A stretch of DNA of 64,000 nucleotides from Streptomyces clavuligerus (GCF_005519465.1 NZ_CP027859.1:186001-250000); one strand, 5' to 3'; shown: positions 9,624 through 17,717, counted from the stretch's first letter. Made by a program: numbers and translations. The notes: a model not told the origin generated them from the sequence alone.

Positions 9624-9944
9624 GTGTCCGGACGGTGGTCAGCCGGCACGTCGGGCGATGGCCCTCACCCCGACACAGCGGCTTGGACGACCCGCGGGCT
9701 GCGGTTGACGGGCCACACCGTCGCGGAGCAACTGGAAGCCTGGAAAGCGCACCCTGACACCTGGCGCCCATCGGAAACCACGGTGAGGGGCCGATCCATG
9801 GCCTGGCGCCAGGCAAGCGAGGCGTTGCACAGCGCGAGAGACCCACAAGAGCGGCTGAAGAAGGCAGCTTCCTTCCTCCAAGCACCCTGGTGGCCACTGA
9901 AGTCATTCGTGCAGGCCGTGAATATAACAGGGGGCAAGCGATGA
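9624..9944 (+). CDS. Hypothetical protein upstream of the RelA/SpoT-domain gene
   Basis: The last 85 residues (TVAEQLEAWKAHPDTWRPSE, WRQASEALHSARDPQERLKKA) look like a genuine helical protein. Its TGA overlaps the ATG of the next gene (ATGA at 9941-9944), a sign of translational coupling in one operon. The first 20 residues are less convincing, so the true start may be downstream or the N-terminus may have been lost at a junction. Function unknown. Confidence 0.5.
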   Translation: MSGRWSAGTSGDGPHPDTAAWTTRGLRLTGHTVAEQLEAWKAHPDTWRPSETTVRGRSMAWRQASEALHSARDPQERLKKAASFLQAPWWPLKSFVQAVNITGGKR

Positions 9945-11906
9945 GCATGGACGAACCAGAAAGGTCGACTGAGCAAGAGACTCTGGAGGCTGAGACATCG
10001 GACCACGGTTTCTCGCAGGACGATGATCGGCCCGGCCACACCACAATGGATGATATTGATGCCGCCGATTCCTCCCGCGGTGGCGCAGAAAGCGAGGACG
10101 CCACTGATGGCACACCGGAGGATCTGGAAGAGCTGGCCGACGGCGACCGAGAGACGGAGAAGCCGGAGGCCGACGGCGACGGTGTGTCGGCGGAGCCGAT
10201 CGGCAGCGAGTCCCCAGACCACGATGAAGCGGGGCACGCGGCGGCAGGGGACATGGATGCCTTAGGTGACGCTGATGATGACGCTCACGGCGGTGATATA
10301 TGGGACCGTCCGCGGACACCGGGGGACCTACTGTCCGCCCCTACAGACGATGAATCCGCCATCAGGGGAGACCTGCACGAACAGGGCAACCCCGGCAAGC
10401 CGTCCGCTGAAACCGCGGTTGCCGATGAAGGGGCCCCTCTGCCGGAGACCGCGGGTGCCGAGGAGCCGACCGCGTCGGAAGAGGCGACGGATACGACCCC
10501 CGTGAGGGCGAAGAGGGTGTACCAAGCAAGCCGGCTGAAGAACCGAACGGCTCTCACAAGAACAGTGAAGAACCCGCAGAACGTCCGGGGCCGGATGATG
10601 GCTCCGCAGATGTACGCGGCAGGAACAACTCCGCTGAAGATCCGCGCCCGGAGAAGCCCCCACCACCGACGAGCAGGAAGCGGCTGTCGAGGCTCCTGAG
10701 GAGAAGAGGGATTCTGCGGACACGTCCAGAGAGACCGGGGGGCAAGCCGAAAGCCCCGCCATGGACACGGGCGGGCATCGCGACGACCTGACCGGCGGCG
10801 GCCACGGTGGAGAAGAGTACGAAGACCACGCTGACGATCATTCCGGTGGCCAGAAGGGCGACGGTGAGGCAGAGGATGCGAACGAGCCTGACGTACCGTC
10901 GGAGAAGGACGGCGAGGCCGATCCGAAGACGGGGGAGCAGCCGGAGAACCCGCTGGCCGACGTGGCGGAGGCCCTCGGCGAGCGGCATCCCGAGGTGGCC
11001 TCGGTGATCACTAAGCTCGGTGCGGACGGTGCGAACAGGCTGAACGTGATCGAGAACTTGAAGGACCCCGTGGGCGGGGGCGAACGGACCCTGGAGATCA
11101 TTCAGGAGCTCGCCGAGGGAGGGATCCTGGAGGGACGCTCCTTGGAGGAGTACAGGTCCGAGAACCCCGGCCGCGGCCCCCTGTTCGAGCCCGTGGAACA
11201 TGAGGTGAACTACGAGCCCGACGGGACGTCCCGCAAGAACGCGTACGTCGAGCAGACCAAGGTGGACGACCCGGTGCGAGCTCTCGGAGCCTCCATCGAG
11301 GACAGCGACCGCGACGCCTTGGACGAATACGGCAAGAGGCTCAAGAACGAGGTGGAGTCGGCCGCCTACGAAGATGTGACGAGTCTCCTTGAGGAGGTCG
11401 GCGGCGCCGACGATGCCGAACTGAGCATCCGCACGAAATACGCAGACGGACTGGTCGACAAAGTGAACCGAATGACGGAGGGGAGTGAGGGCCGAAAATC
11501 TCGTCCGGATTACCAGATCGGGGATGTCATCGATGCTGTGGGCGCGAGAATTACCGTCGAGGATACTGCCCGGCTCGAAACTCTTCTCGAAAAAGCTAAG
11601 GAGTACTTCGGTACCGGAGAAGGCGGGCGCCTGCTGGAGGTCGAGAACATGTACGCCGAGCCAAAGAGTGGTAATCCGAGCTACCGCGTTATTCCCATGA
11701 TCGTAGCCATCGAGGTCGACGGAAAACCGTACACATACGAACTCCAGCTCACGACAGAGCGGGCTTCCGTGGCTGCTGACCTTGAGCACAACACCGTGTA
11801 CAAGTCGCATATCGAAACGACCTCGGAGGAGCGCGATGTGATGCGTACAATGCAGGCAGAAGCGGCGGCGTTGGACCAGGAAGAGACTCGCAGGAGGTAC
11901 CCGTGA
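9941..11906 (+). pseudogene. Large acidic protein with C-terminal RelA/SpoT domain (two frame breaks)
   Basis: From ATG 9941 (GGGGGCAAGCG before it) a very acidic, disordered region runs to about 10500. It continues in the second frame to about 10660 (PSKPAEEPNGSHKNSEEPAE) and in the third frame to the stop at 11906. Both breaks fall in runs of five C (CCCCCG near 10498, CCCCCA near 10652), and one extra C in each restores a single frame of 655 codons. The final 170 residues resemble RelA/SpoT nucleotidyltransferases: IDAVGARITVED, YAEPKSGNPSYRVIP and YELQLTT...LEHNTVYK correspond to the metal/ATP-binding and EIQ...H..YK motifs. Such domains make (p)ppGpp or related alarmones and occur as C-terminal warheads of polymorphic toxins. 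The following gene encodes an alarmone hydrolase, which suggests a toxin/antidote operon. Confidence 0.75.
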
Positions 11907-12181
11907 CAGATGAGACCGGACCGAGGTTCGTTATGATCTCGACGTTCCGCAGAAAGACTGAGGACGGGTTCATGCTCGCGGCTTTCGTCGTCGACGAGAG
12001 GGAGTGTGAATCTCCTGCGGAAATGAAGTCGATCACGAACGAAGCCCTCACCGAGCTCCAGCGTCGGCGCATCGTCGGGGAGGTCGAGACCCGCAGGGCG
12101 AAGGTCGGCGAGTTGCCGTCAACCCTGCCTCGGTGGCCGGAGTACAAGAGGAAACTGGAAGCTGAGGATCAGGAGTCGTGA
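11903..12181 (+). CDS. Small protein between toxin and hydrolase, possible immunity partner
   Basis: The 92-aa protein (MTDETGPRFVMIST... PRWPEYKRKLEAEDQES) starts at a GTG overlapping the previous stop by four bases (GTGA) and ends overlapping the next start. It has a beta-rich first half and a helical middle (KSITNEALTELQRRRIV). I recognise no domain. Its position directly after the RelA/SpoT-domain gene is where an immunity or chaperone-like protein would be expected; this is inference from context. Confidence 0.75.
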   Translation: MTDETGPRFVMISTFRRKTEDGFMLAAFVVDERECESPAEMKSITNEALTELQRRRIVGEVETRRAKVGELPSTLPRWPEYKRKLEAEDQES

Positions 12182-12804
12182 TGACCCATCGGGTGTTCGG
12201 CGCGTGGCACGACTGGGACACCGCGCGCCGGCAGTTGGCGGTGCTCGCTCCGGAGGTTTCGGCGCAGCGTCTCGGGGAGGCCGTCTCGTTCGCCGAAGAG
12301 GCCCATGGGGATCAGAAGAGGCCCGCCGGTGAGCCGTATGTGGAGCACCTCCTGGAGGTGGTGGAGATCCTCGTGTCGGGCGCGGGTGTCCGCGATGAGG
12401 ACTTGCTGGTCGCGGCCGTACTCCACGACGTTGTGGAGGACACCGACCGCACGGCCGGGGAGGTCGGTGAGCGGTTCGGGCCCCGGGTCGAGGAGTGGGT
12501 GGGCTGGGTGACGAAGCCACGCCCCGAGGCCCACGAGGAGCCCGCAGAGGTGCGAGACCGCTACCTCCTGAGCCTGCGTTCCGCCCCTCCAGAGGTCCTG
12601 CTGCTCAAGCTGGCGGACCGGTTCAGCAACGTGCAGCGGCTCGACACGCACCCGCGGCCCGAGAAGCGGCGTTCCTACTACCGCGAGACGTGCCGCCACC
12701 TGGTACCCCTCGCCGCGGGGGTCCCATGGTTCGAGGCGGCCTTCGAGGAGTGGCGGGAGTTCTACCGCCACTTGGAGGACGGGGTGGCCGCAGCGACGGC
12801 CTGA
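12181..12804 (+). CDS. Small alarmone hydrolase-like HD protein (MESH1 type)
   Basis: The 207-aa protein follows the order of HD-domain (p)ppGpp hydrolases: FAEEAHGDQKRPAGEPYVEH (first His and substrate-side residues), VAAVLHDVVEDT (the HD metal pair and ED), FGPRVEEWVGWVT and LLLKLADRFSNVQRL (conserved Lys-Leu-Ala-Asp then Asn). The length fits stand-alone SAH/MESH1 enzymes, with no synthetase half. Expected reaction: removal of pyrophosphate from the 3' position of (p)ppGpp-like nucleotides. The ATG shares one base with the preceding stop (TGATG); GTG at 12178 is an alternative start. In toxSAS systems such as FaRel a hydrolase can act as antitoxin, so it may protect the cell from the gene at 9941-11906. 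Confidence 0.88.
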   Translation: MTHRVFGAWHDWDTARRQLAVLAPEVSAQRLGEAVSFAEEAHGDQKRPAGEPYVEHLLEVVEILVSGAGVRDEDLLVAAVLHDVVEDTDRTAGEVGERFGPRVEEWVGWVTKPRPEAHEEPAEVRDRYLLSLRSAPPEVLLLKLADRFSNVQRLDTHPRPEKRRSYYRETCRHLVPLAAGVPWFEAAFEEWREFYRHLEDGVAAATA

Positions 12805-13131
12805 CCCCGCCATCGGTGCGGGTGCCCGGGCGCGGGGCCGCCGCGCTGCTGGATGCTGTCCGCCTGGACCGCGGGGGACACTCGGTTTCCGCCGCTGGGG
12901 ATGTCCACTCGGTCGCCCTTCGGGATCGGCCTGGAGGGCGTGTCCGGCGGTGGTTCCGCAGAGGGCGATAGTGATTGGCGGTGTTGTGGTCCGCCGATGC
13001 CGAGCTGCCCCCGCCCCGCGGGCGGGGCGGACTTCGTGCGAACGCGAAAGCCCTGCCGTCCGTCGGCTCGGCCGGCCTGGTCCTCGGTGACGGTGGTTGC
13101 CGGAGCGGGCGGTGCGGGGCGGGTTCGGTGC
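12805..13131. other. Intergenic region with a repeat remnant
   Basis: No gene seen. A 25-base scrap around 12948 (GGCGGTGGTTCCGCAGAGGG) matches the inside of the gene tails found beside every CRISPR array further right, so the cassette family once reached this far or recombined here. Confidence 0.4.
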
Positions 13132-13566
13132 CTAGGGGCGGGCGTAGAGGTTCACGACGAAGTCGATGCCGTGGCCTCGCTGGCTCTTGAATCTGATCGT
13201 CACGGAGTTGTGCCCCGGCCCGCCGTTGAGGATCGAGGCGTAGGCGCCGGTGCCGTCGGTCCGCTGGTCGAGCGCCTCCACCAGGGTGATTCTCTCGTTG
13301 TGCGGGGCCTGGAAGGTCTTCGTCTCGGTCACGATCCTCATCCAGGAGGAGCTCTTCACCACGGCCTGGCTCAGGACGAGGCGATCACCGGGCATCCGGG
13401 ACCCCACGATCAGGTTGTGCGACTGAGCGGCGGCCCGCTGGGCGTTGGGCACGGTGTCGGCCACCGTGGCCGTCGACGCGGCCGAGGCGGCGGGAAGGGT
13501 CACTGCCAGGGTGAGTACGGCGACGGCGAGCATCCGCCCGCCCCGCCAAAAGCGCTGTGTGGTCAT
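13132..13566 (-). CDS. Secreted MBF2 / 'salivary secreted peptide'-like protein
   Basis: The 144-aa product has a signal peptide (MTTQRFWRGGRMLAVAVLTL ... ASA). The mature part is compact: SHNLIVGSRMPGDRLVL, then VKSSSWMRIVTETKTFQ, ITLVEALDQRTDGTGAY and KSQRGHGIDFVVNLYARP. This order matches the insect MBF2 family (Pfam MBF2, many members named probable salivary secreted peptide): HNL.xG.R.PGDRLL, ITxIEVLDQ.xxGTGGY, GGPG and KSQRGxGxNFxVxIYG. I base this on memory of the family. The role is unknown; export and interaction with an insect host are inferences. GTG 13575 is an alternative start. Confidence 0.78.
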   Translation of the reverse strand: MTTQRFWRGGRMLAVAVLTLAVTLPAASAASTATVADTVPNAQRAAAQSHNLIVGSRMPGDRLVLSQAVVKSSSWMRIVTETKTFQAPHNERITLVEALDQRTDGTGAYASILNGGPGHNSVTIRFKSQRGHGIDFVVNLYARP

Positions 13567-13669
13567 GCCTCTCACGCTCCACCGGACCCCGCACGCCCGC
13601 ACTCCGACACCGGGCCGCACTCGTCCGAACGTGGCACCCCGCCGGACCCCGAAGAGGACCCAGCCCCGT

Positions 13670-13968
13670 CGGGAAAGCCCGCCTGGTGGTCTTCGAGTGT
13701 GGCGTGGAGGGTGCGTTCGGCGGTGGTTCCGTAGAGGGCGACGGCCTGGTCGTGTCCGGCGAGCTGTCCGTAGCTGCGTACGAGGGGGGCCGGGTCGAGG
13801 CTGGCGTTGGCGGGTACGGGCCGCGTGGTCCTGCAGGTCCTCGGGTGCCTCCTTGAAGGTGAGGTGCTGCTGTGTCTGGCGGTCGTGGCCGAGGAGTGCT
13901 GCGGCGATGACCCAGTGTGGATGATCCGGACGCCGCCGCCGACGGTCACCGGCCCTGATGTGGTCACC
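13670..13968 (-). pseudogene. Replication-type protein, 3' fragment (tail A)
   Basis: Reads in pieces RHDRQTQQHLTFKEAPEDLQ, SYGQLAGHDQAVALYGTTAE and LEDHQAGFPDG, the C-terminal third of the intact gene at 48085-50016. A stretch in the middle is deleted and there are frame changes. It starts at a degenerate CRISPR repeat (about 13969). Confidence 0.75.
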
Positions 13969-14057
13969 GGCACGCTGGAGCGCGGGCGGGGCGGATGGCG
14001 AGTCGGGTCTGTGCATCGCAGAGCGCGCCGAACGACCCCCGCGCGGGCGGGGCGGGT
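13969..14057 (-). CRISPR. Mini CRISPR array A (2 repeats, 1 spacer)
   Basis: One full 28-nt repeat (14030-14057) and one degenerate repeat (13969-13996) flank a 33-nt spacer. Read on the minus strand the repeat begins ATCCGCCCCGCCC (here ACCCGCC) and ends GGGGGTCGTTC; its inner palindrome is that of type I-E repeats. The degenerate distal repeat merges into gene tail A. Leader A adjoins at 14058. Confidence 0.85.
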
Positions 14058-14111
14058 ACTTCGTGACCTGGGGTGTTGTCACGTGATCATGCTGTTTTCG
14101 TTTACCTGCAT
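14058..14111 (-). promoter_or_regulatory. CRISPR leader A
   Basis: The 54-nt conserved block (ATGCAGGTAAACGAAAAC ... CACGAAGT on the minus strand) touches the first repeat. Beyond it the usual upstream region is missing and a WhiB gene end follows directly. Confidence 0.8.
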
Positions 14112-14186
14112 TCGGCCGGAGATGGCTCCCGGTCATGTCCGCCAGCCCTTCCCCACCCTCACCCCCACCAGTCGTGGGGGTGCCCG
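14112..14186 (+). pseudogene. WhiB-like gene, last codons only
   Basis: The words MAPGHVRQPFPTLTP match the C-terminus of the WhiB-like gene at 52263-53165. Everything upstream was replaced by CRISPR leader A. Confidence 0.6.
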
Positions 14187-14285
14187 ATGACCGCGATGGC
14201 GATCGGGTTGACCGACGAGCAGCGCAGGAAGTTGTCGGAGCGGGTTCGTGAGGTGAACAAGCGGTCTGTGAGCAGGCCGCGGTGA
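14187..14285 (+). CDS. Small basic protein of the WhiB/zinc-ribbon operon
   Basis: The 32-aa peptide MTAMAIGLTDEQRRKLSERV... ends in a basic tail (NKRSVSRPR). It is one of five complete copies in the window, and its TGA overlaps the next start (GTGA). Conservation over the copies supports a real gene; function unknown. Confidence 0.65.
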   Translation: MTAMAIGLTDEQRRKLSERVREVNKRSVSRPR

Positions 14286-14398
14286 CCGGGCTCCGCGCCT
14301 TGCCCGGGCTGCTCCGGTATTGGGTGTGCCCGTTGTGCGGGTGTCACGACGACGACGCTGCTGAGGCGTGTGTCTACTGCCTGCCCGACGACATTTGA
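14282..14398 (+). CDS. Zinc-ribbon mini-protein
   Basis: The 38-aa product has two knuckles, CPLCGCH and CVYC, spaced as in a zinc ribbon. It overlaps the upstream peptide gene by four bases. The start here (VTGLRALPGLLRYW) differs from the other copies (MSVLALVRA), but the zinc-binding part is conserved. Probably a small regulatory or protein-interaction module. Confidence 0.7.
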   Translation: MTGLRALPGLLRYWVCPLCGCHDDDAAEACVYCLPDDI

Positions 14399-14435
14399 GT
14401 TTCGGGCGTTCGGGGCCGGGAGGTCAACCCGGGCA

Positions 14436-14462
14436 GTCATCACCGCCTGGCGGTGATGGCCA
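14436..14462 (+). terminator. Hairpin after zinc-ribbon gene
   Basis: ATCACCGCC and GGCGGTGAT form a near-perfect stem. The same hairpin, with compensatory changes, follows the zinc-ribbon gene in the other copies, so its structure rather than its sequence is kept. Confidence 0.55.
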
Positions 14463-14605
14463 CCCGGACCGGGACCACCAGCCCCCTTCTTCTCCTGCTG
14501 CCGCTCGCACTGTGAACGGCAGAGCCCCCTCGGGCCCCCGACGCCCCGTAACGCCAGACGACGGCCGGAGCCGTGACTGCTCATACCGAAAACCCCGCGC
14601 ACGGG

Positions 14606-14692
14606 GAGCCGGTTCTCGGAGCCGTCGGGGTCGAGGTCGCCGCGGAGGGTGTTCCAGGTGTTGGCGGGCAGTTGCTGCTGCCCGTTGGTCAT
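14606..14692 (-). pseudogene. Endonuclease/exonuclease/phosphatase, N-terminal stub
   Basis: The 29 codons MTNGQQQLPANTWNTLRGDL...GSENRL match the start of the gene at 20980-21827. The copy ends where a CRISPR-like sequence (CCCCGCGCACGGGG) begins. Its ATG overlaps the NUDIX stop (ATGA). Confidence 0.7.
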
Positions 14693-15144
14693 GAGGATGC
14701 TCCGGCTCCGAGGCGCAGCGGCAGGGTGCCGTGTGTCTGGGCGTGGTAGGCGGTGTGAATCCGGGTCTCCTCGGTGTCGGTGACGTAGTCGCCGACGAAT
14801 CCGAAGGGAATCCAGCGCACCTTGGTCACGGTGGTTGCGCTGTCCGGGACGGCTGCTGCTTCGCGTTCGGTGGAGGTGAGCCGTCCGCCGTCGCAGACGA
14901 GGACCACGTGCTCCTCCCCGTCGGCGTCGTCGTCGGCGGCCGGTGTGTGGTCGATGGTGAGGATCGTGGTGACCGGCCGGTGGAGGTCGGTCTCCGCGGC
15001 GAGGGCCCGGGTGGGGATCTGGCCCAGGGGGTGTGTGTCGGTGTGGGTGGCGGCGGGCAGGCGCCAGCGGGTGCCGGTGCCCGGGTGGACGAGGAGGACG
15101 TGGTCGTCGGCGTCGGTGACGAGGACGGAGATGTCGATACGCAC
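14689..15144 (-). CDS. NUDIX-fold protein (copy 1, degenerate catalytic box)
   Basis: The 151-aa product MRIDISVLVTDADDHVLLVH...RWRLP has the strand order of NUDIX hydrolases, and RALAAETDLHRP sits where REXXEEXG belongs. Most catalytic acids are missing, so it may bind nucleotides without cleaving them. The 3' end is coupled to the endonuclease stub. Two more copies are at 21824-22249 and 44659-45111. Confidence 0.75.
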   Translation of the reverse strand: MRIDISVLVTDADDHVLLVHPGTGTRWRLPAATHTDTHPLGQIPTRALAAETDLHRPVTTILTIDHTPAADDDADGEEHVVLVCDGGRLTSTEREAAAVPDSATTVTKVRWIPFGFVGDYVTDTEETRIHTAYHAQTHGTLPLRLGAGASS

Positions 15145-15354
15145 AGGTGTGTATCCCTTGCGATCCGGTGGTGGAAAGGGCCGTCCGGGGCGCCCTGGTT
15201 CCGGAGCGCCTGGTACGGCACCCCGGCGGAGTTGGCCAGCCCGCCCCCTGCCGGGTCGGACAGGGAGGTGTCTCCGGCAGAGGGCGGGCCGTTTCCCGCC
15301 CGGGCGGGGGGCGGGGGCGGGGGCGTGTGGCCCGGCCCAGGGCAGGGCGGGGGT
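15145..15354. other. Conserved GC-rich spacer between NUDIX and Cys-rich genes
   Basis: The same intergenic block recurs at 22250-22508 and 45112-45357. It contains GCCAGCCCGCCCCCTGCCGG ... GGCAGAGGGCGGGC, able to form a long GC hairpin, perhaps a terminator for the Cys-rich gene. Confidence 0.45.
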
Positions 15355-15630
15355 TCAGCGTTGCTCGGGCCGGTGGCACCGGCAGTCACAGCGCGGGGTG
15401 ACGTCGACGGGGCAGAATTCACAGGCGTCCATCCGGCACTCGGGCCCGACCTCGACCTGCTCGCCCGGCTCGGGCCGTCGGGGCCAGGTGGTGCCGGTGT
15501 ACTCGTGGACGTGATCACCGTCGTGCGCCGGGCTCTGCTCGGTGCAGAAGGTCTTCGCGTGCTCCGGATGCAGCTCGCCGCAGAGGCTGAGCACCCGGCC
15601 GTACCCGGTGGCCTCGGTCAGCCGGGGCAC
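15355..15630 (-). CDS. Cys/His-rich small protein (copy 1)
   Basis: From GTG 15630 the 91-aa product reads VPRLTEATGYGRVLSLCGELH, then CTEQSPAHDGDHVHEYTG, and ends with CRMDACEFCPVDVTPRCDCRC. The seven or more Cys and several His suggest metal binding. It overlaps the DUF7848-like gene by about 13 bases. All three window copies are intact, which suggests selection. Function unknown. Confidence 0.75.
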   Translation of the reverse strand: MPRLTEATGYGRVLSLCGELHPEHAKTFCTEQSPAHDGDHVHEYTGTTWPRRPEPGEQVEVGPECRMDACEFCPVDVTPRCDCRCHRPEQR

Positions 15631-15890
15631 GACGGCTTCTCCGCGGGCCCCGCCAGGTCGGCGTCGACGGGGCCCGTGTGCAGGAGTTCGGTGGTGACCT
15701 GCTGGAAGTTGTGGTGACCGGTCGCCGCGGCGTGGCCGAAGGCCCAGCGGGCGAAGTCCGCCAGCGGCGGCCCGAACGGCGACCGCGCGTCGCACTCCGT
15801 GCACTCGACTATCCGGGTCGTGGGCGCACCTTCCACCCGCGTGAGTAGTGAGCCAGAAGGGCTGGGGGAACCTTCAGGGGTTGCCGTCAT
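15618..15890 (-). CDS. DUF7848-like small protein (copy 1)
   Basis: The core RIVECTECDARSPFGPP, DFARWAFGHAAATGHHNFQ is a frequent Streptomyces domain with a CxxC knuckle and a HxxxTGHxxF helix. It is 90 aa from ATG 15890 (GGGGAAT before it); 15917 is an alternative start. It is divergent from the DUF6879/XRE operon, with about 190 bp between them that should hold both promoters. Confidence 0.8.
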   Translation of the reverse strand: MTATPEGSPSPSGSLLTRVEGAPTTRIVECTECDARSPFGPPLADFARWAFGHAAATGHHNFQQVTTELLHTGPVDADLAGPAEKPSCPG

Positions 15891-16080
15891 GCCTATTCCC
15901 CGATCTGTGGGCGACACGGCATGACGCTAGGGAGCGAGTGTGCGTGAATACCAGTGATGTTCACGAATGTTCAACAGGTCACCCTGGAGCAGTACGCCGG
16001 TCTGAAAGTCCTTGACCGCAACCCGAAATCCGCGCCATGGTGTCGAACATCCACGCACATCAGGTGAGTTGGAGGCGGCT

Positions 16081-16341
16081 ATGTCCGTAGTCTTCGTAGG
16101 AGTCGACCCGAGTTCGAAGAACGGCGAGAGTGCCACCGTGTGGCTCAGTACCGAGACCGGGGAGCTGTTCGTTCAGTCGTACCGGGCCACCGACGAGGAG
16201 ATCCGCGAGTGCAAGGAAGCCGGCTCAGGGCCTGGCCACTCGACTGAGGTGCCCCCGCACGAGACGATCATCCGGATTCCCGTCAGTGTGCTCCAGATCC
16301 TTCAGGAGGCGTGCAGTGCATCAGGTCCCCACCTGGGATGA
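16081..16341 (+). CDS. Small partner protein of DUF6879 (copy 1)
   Basis: The ATG at 16081 follows GGAGGCGGCT. The 86-aa protein (VVFVGVDPSSKNGESATVWL, VPPHETIIRIPVSVLQIL) is always upstream of, or fused to, the DUF6879 gene in the three modules of this window. It overlaps the next gene by 26 bases. Likely a partner in a regulatory complex; exact role unknown. Confidence 0.8.
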   Translation: MSVVFVGVDPSSKNGESATVWLSTETGELFVQSYRATDEEIRECKEAGSGPGHSTEVPPHETIIRIPVSVLQILQEACSASGPHLG

Positions 16342-16840
16342 ACTTCTCGGGTCCGCTCAGGTGTCCGCTGTCCATCTGGAGATGCGCGACGCTTACGCCG
16401 TCGACTACGAGCAGGGTGCGTTCGCCGACTGGCGTGCGGGGCAGCGGAGTGACCCGGATGACCGCGCGTCCTGGTGGGAGCCCTGGCACACTCTGATCGC
16501 CGACACGCTGGCGCGAGGCGTCGTTATCCGCAGGGCGCGGATCGTCTCCGAACCAGTGAGCGAGTACACCCGCTTCCTGCACTACGAGACCTACACCAAC
16601 ATCGTCGCCGGAGAACAGGTCCGGTGGCTGCCCCGACGGCAGGCATCCGCCATCGCCCTCCCGGGCAATGACTTCTGGCTCATCGACGACCGGCTCATCC
16701 GCTGGAACCACTTCACGGGCGAGGGTGCGTCGGGGGGCGGGGAGGTCAGCGGAGATCCGGCAGCAGCCCGTCTGTGCGCCGAAGCGTTCGAAGCTGTGTG
16801 GGAACGAGCCACCCCGCATGGCGAGTACAAGATCCGATAG
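16316..16840 (+). CDS. DUF6879 family protein (copy 1)
   Basis: The 174-aa product carries the family words HLEMRDAYAVD, DDRASWWEPW, RARIVSEPVSEYTRFLHYET, EQVRWLPRRQA and FWLIDDRLI. GTG 16316 has CAGGAGG ahead. In actinomycetes such proteins are encoded beside XRE/DUF5753 regulators, as here, and the fold is thought to work with them in signalling or as a toxin/antitoxin-like pair; direct biochemical knowledge is lacking. Confidence 0.85.
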   Translation: MHQVPTWDELLGSAQVSAVHLEMRDAYAVDYEQGAFADWRAGQRSDPDDRASWWEPWHTLIADTLARGVVIRRARIVSEPVSEYTRFLHYETYTNIVAGEQVRWLPRRQASAIALPGNDFWLIDDRLIRWNHFTGEGASGGGEVSGDPAAARLCAEAFEAVWERATPHGEYKIR

Positions 16841-16859
16841 CACGAGATCCGGCCAGCTC

Positions 16860-17717
16860 ATGCCCATCTCACCGTCTTCGTCGGCGCACGCAGCGCGCCA
16901 AACCGTCGCGCAACGCCTTCGTGACCTACGCCGCGACGCCGATTTGACCGGAAGTGAGCTGGCCAGGATCTGTGGGTGGACCCACCCAAAGACCTCCCGG
17001 ATCGAGAACGCCAAAACGCCGCCGTCCCCCGACGACATCCGGCGCTGGTGCAATGCCTGCGGCGTACCGGATCAAGCTCCCGACATCGTGGCGCAGTCAC
17101 AAAACGCCGAAGCCATGTACGTCGAGTGGAAACGGAAGACGGCGGCCGGACTGAAGCAGCTCCAGGAGAGCTACGTTCCGCTCTTCCAGGCCACCCAGGT
17201 CTTCCGCGTCTATTCCGGTACCGTAGTCCCCGGTTTCCTCCAGACCGAGGGATACGTGCGGGCCCTCCTGGGCTCCATCTCTTCGTTCCACGAGGTCCCG
17301 AATGACGTAGAAGCAGCGGTCGCCGCACGTCTGGAGCGCTCTCGCATCCTGCACGAGCGGACCAAGCGGGTGCTGCTGCTGGTGGAGGAGTCGGTCCTGC
17401 GTCACCAGATCGGTGACGCAGACGCCATGGCCGCGCAGCTCGGCTGTCTCCTCACAGCCGGTGCGCTTCCGACCGTCTCGCTCGGGGTGATACCCAGTGC
17501 GCGGCGGGACCGCAGTATCTGGCCGATGGAGACGTTCCACATGTACGACGACACCCTGGTGTCGGTGGAACTGCTGTCAGCCCGGGTGACGGTCACGCAG
17601 CCGAGCGAGATCACGCTGTATCTGCGCGCGTTCGAGGATTTGCGGTCGATGGCGGTGTACGGGGCGGAGGCCCGCGCGCTCATCGTGCGGGCGATCGAGG
17701 CGCTGGCGGCCGAGTAG
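16860..17717 (+). CDS. XRE/DUF5753 transcriptional regulator (copy 1)
   Basis: Residues 10-70 are an HTH_3/XRE domain (RLRDLRRDADLTGSELARICGW, KTSRIENAK). Residues 100-280 are a DUF5753 (Scr1-like) domain, with VPGFLQTEGYVRALL, LVEESVLRHQIG and AYGAEARALIV-type ends. Length 285 aa is typical. Members such as WhiJ-type proteins control development with small partner proteins; here the partner is a DUF6879 rather than DUF397 protein. Confidence 0.92.
   Translation: MPISPSSSAHAARQTVAQRLRDLRRDADLTGSELARICGWTHPKTSRIENAKTPPSPDDIRRWCNACGVPDQAPDIVAQSQNAEAMYVEWKRKTAAGLKQLQESYVPLFQATQVFRVYSGTVVPGFLQTEGYVRALLGSISSFHEVPNDVEAAVAARLERSRILHERTKRVLLLVEESVLRHQIGDADAMAAQLGCLLTAGALPTVSLGVIPSARRDRSIWPMETFHMYDDTLVSVELLSARVTVTQPSEITLYLRAFEDLRSMAVYGAEARALIVRAIEALAAE

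Noticed and set aside
14826..15717. Several long frames on the plus strand opposite NUDIX, Cys-rich and DUF7848 genes (also at 22.0-22.9 and 44.7-45.7 kb)
   Set aside because: They are the antisense shadows of conserved genes in high-GC DNA; the minus-strand products have motifs, overlaps and ribosome binding sites.
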